21,977 bases of DNA. Source: UBA9732 sp963606545. Its GTDB lineage: Bacteria > Spirochaetota > Spirochaetia > Sphaerochaetales > Sphaerochaetaceae. The translations under genes and the position numbers were made by a program. Numbering within the stretch: the stretch's first letter is position 1; the number at the start of each line of letters is the position of its first letter. The notes under the pieces were generated by a model. The model saw only the letters and a list, made by a program, of their open reading frames with translations, did no database searches and was not told the origin of the DNA. Location of the stretch: assembly GCA_963606545.1 (NCBI GenBank), contig CAVCYP010000029.1:1-21977 (forward strand), in the 5' to 3' direction. Of the stretch, positions 21,958 to 21,977 are shown one piece after another.

Positions 21958-21977
21958 ATTGTTCGCGGAAATTTAAT

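Overview
This 22-kb window is a gene-dense stretch of AT-rich bacterial chromosome. It codes for proteins on both strands and has no gap above 180 bases. The organism is Gram-negative-like: it has an lptC-lptA-lptB-rpoN cluster, two exported proteins that look like outer-membrane beta-barrels, and a lipoprotein signal. Signal peptides, gene content and the tripartite tricarboxylate (TTT) transporter together suggest a host-associated spirochaete (Treponema-like). That assignment is an inference, held at about 0.6. I see no rRNA, tRNA, CRISPR array, phage genes or insertion sequence.

Layout. (1) 103-3087, plus strand: two consecutive secreted or outer-membrane proteins, the first DUF1207-like and the second Wzi-like. 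(2) 7469-3099, minus strand: a DUF4143/AAA_14 ATPase-like protein, a TatD-family nuclease, DusB and a PurD-like ATP-grasp protein. (3) 7644-10524, plus strand: a hexapeptide acetyltransferase-like protein, GlmM and NagB, together an amino-sugar operon. (4) 13851-10532, minus strand: lptC-lptA-lptB-rpoN with overlapping genes. (5) 13915-15528, plus strand: a YmdB-family metallophosphoesterase-like protein, then an unusual fusion of an RseC-type membrane domain to a Nudix hydrolase. (6) 21922-15536, minus strand: tctC-tctB-tctA, an MBL-fold hydrolase, a phosphohexomutase and a DeoR-type regulator, packed like one operon.

Three themes recur. First, several enzymes keep their family fold signature but have changed catalytic residues: the PurD-like, YmdB-like, DUF4143/AAA_14-like, TatD-like and phosphohexomutase proteins. 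Second, three promoters appear to place the -10 box so close to the ATG that the mRNA would be leaderless or nearly so. Two of these are divergent and share one self-complementary TTGCAA box as their -35. Third, short direct repeats sit in two regulatory gaps: three 12-bp units before purD, and three 22-bp-spaced units between the DUF4143 gene and the amino-sugar operon.

The most promising candidates for something undescribed are the RseC-Nudix fusion paired with a YmdB homologue that seems to have lost its metal site, and the TTT transporter operon carrying a divergent sugar-phosphate mutase, an MBL hydrolase and a DeoR regulator. The second would suit uptake and processing of a sugar-derived acid rather than citrate.
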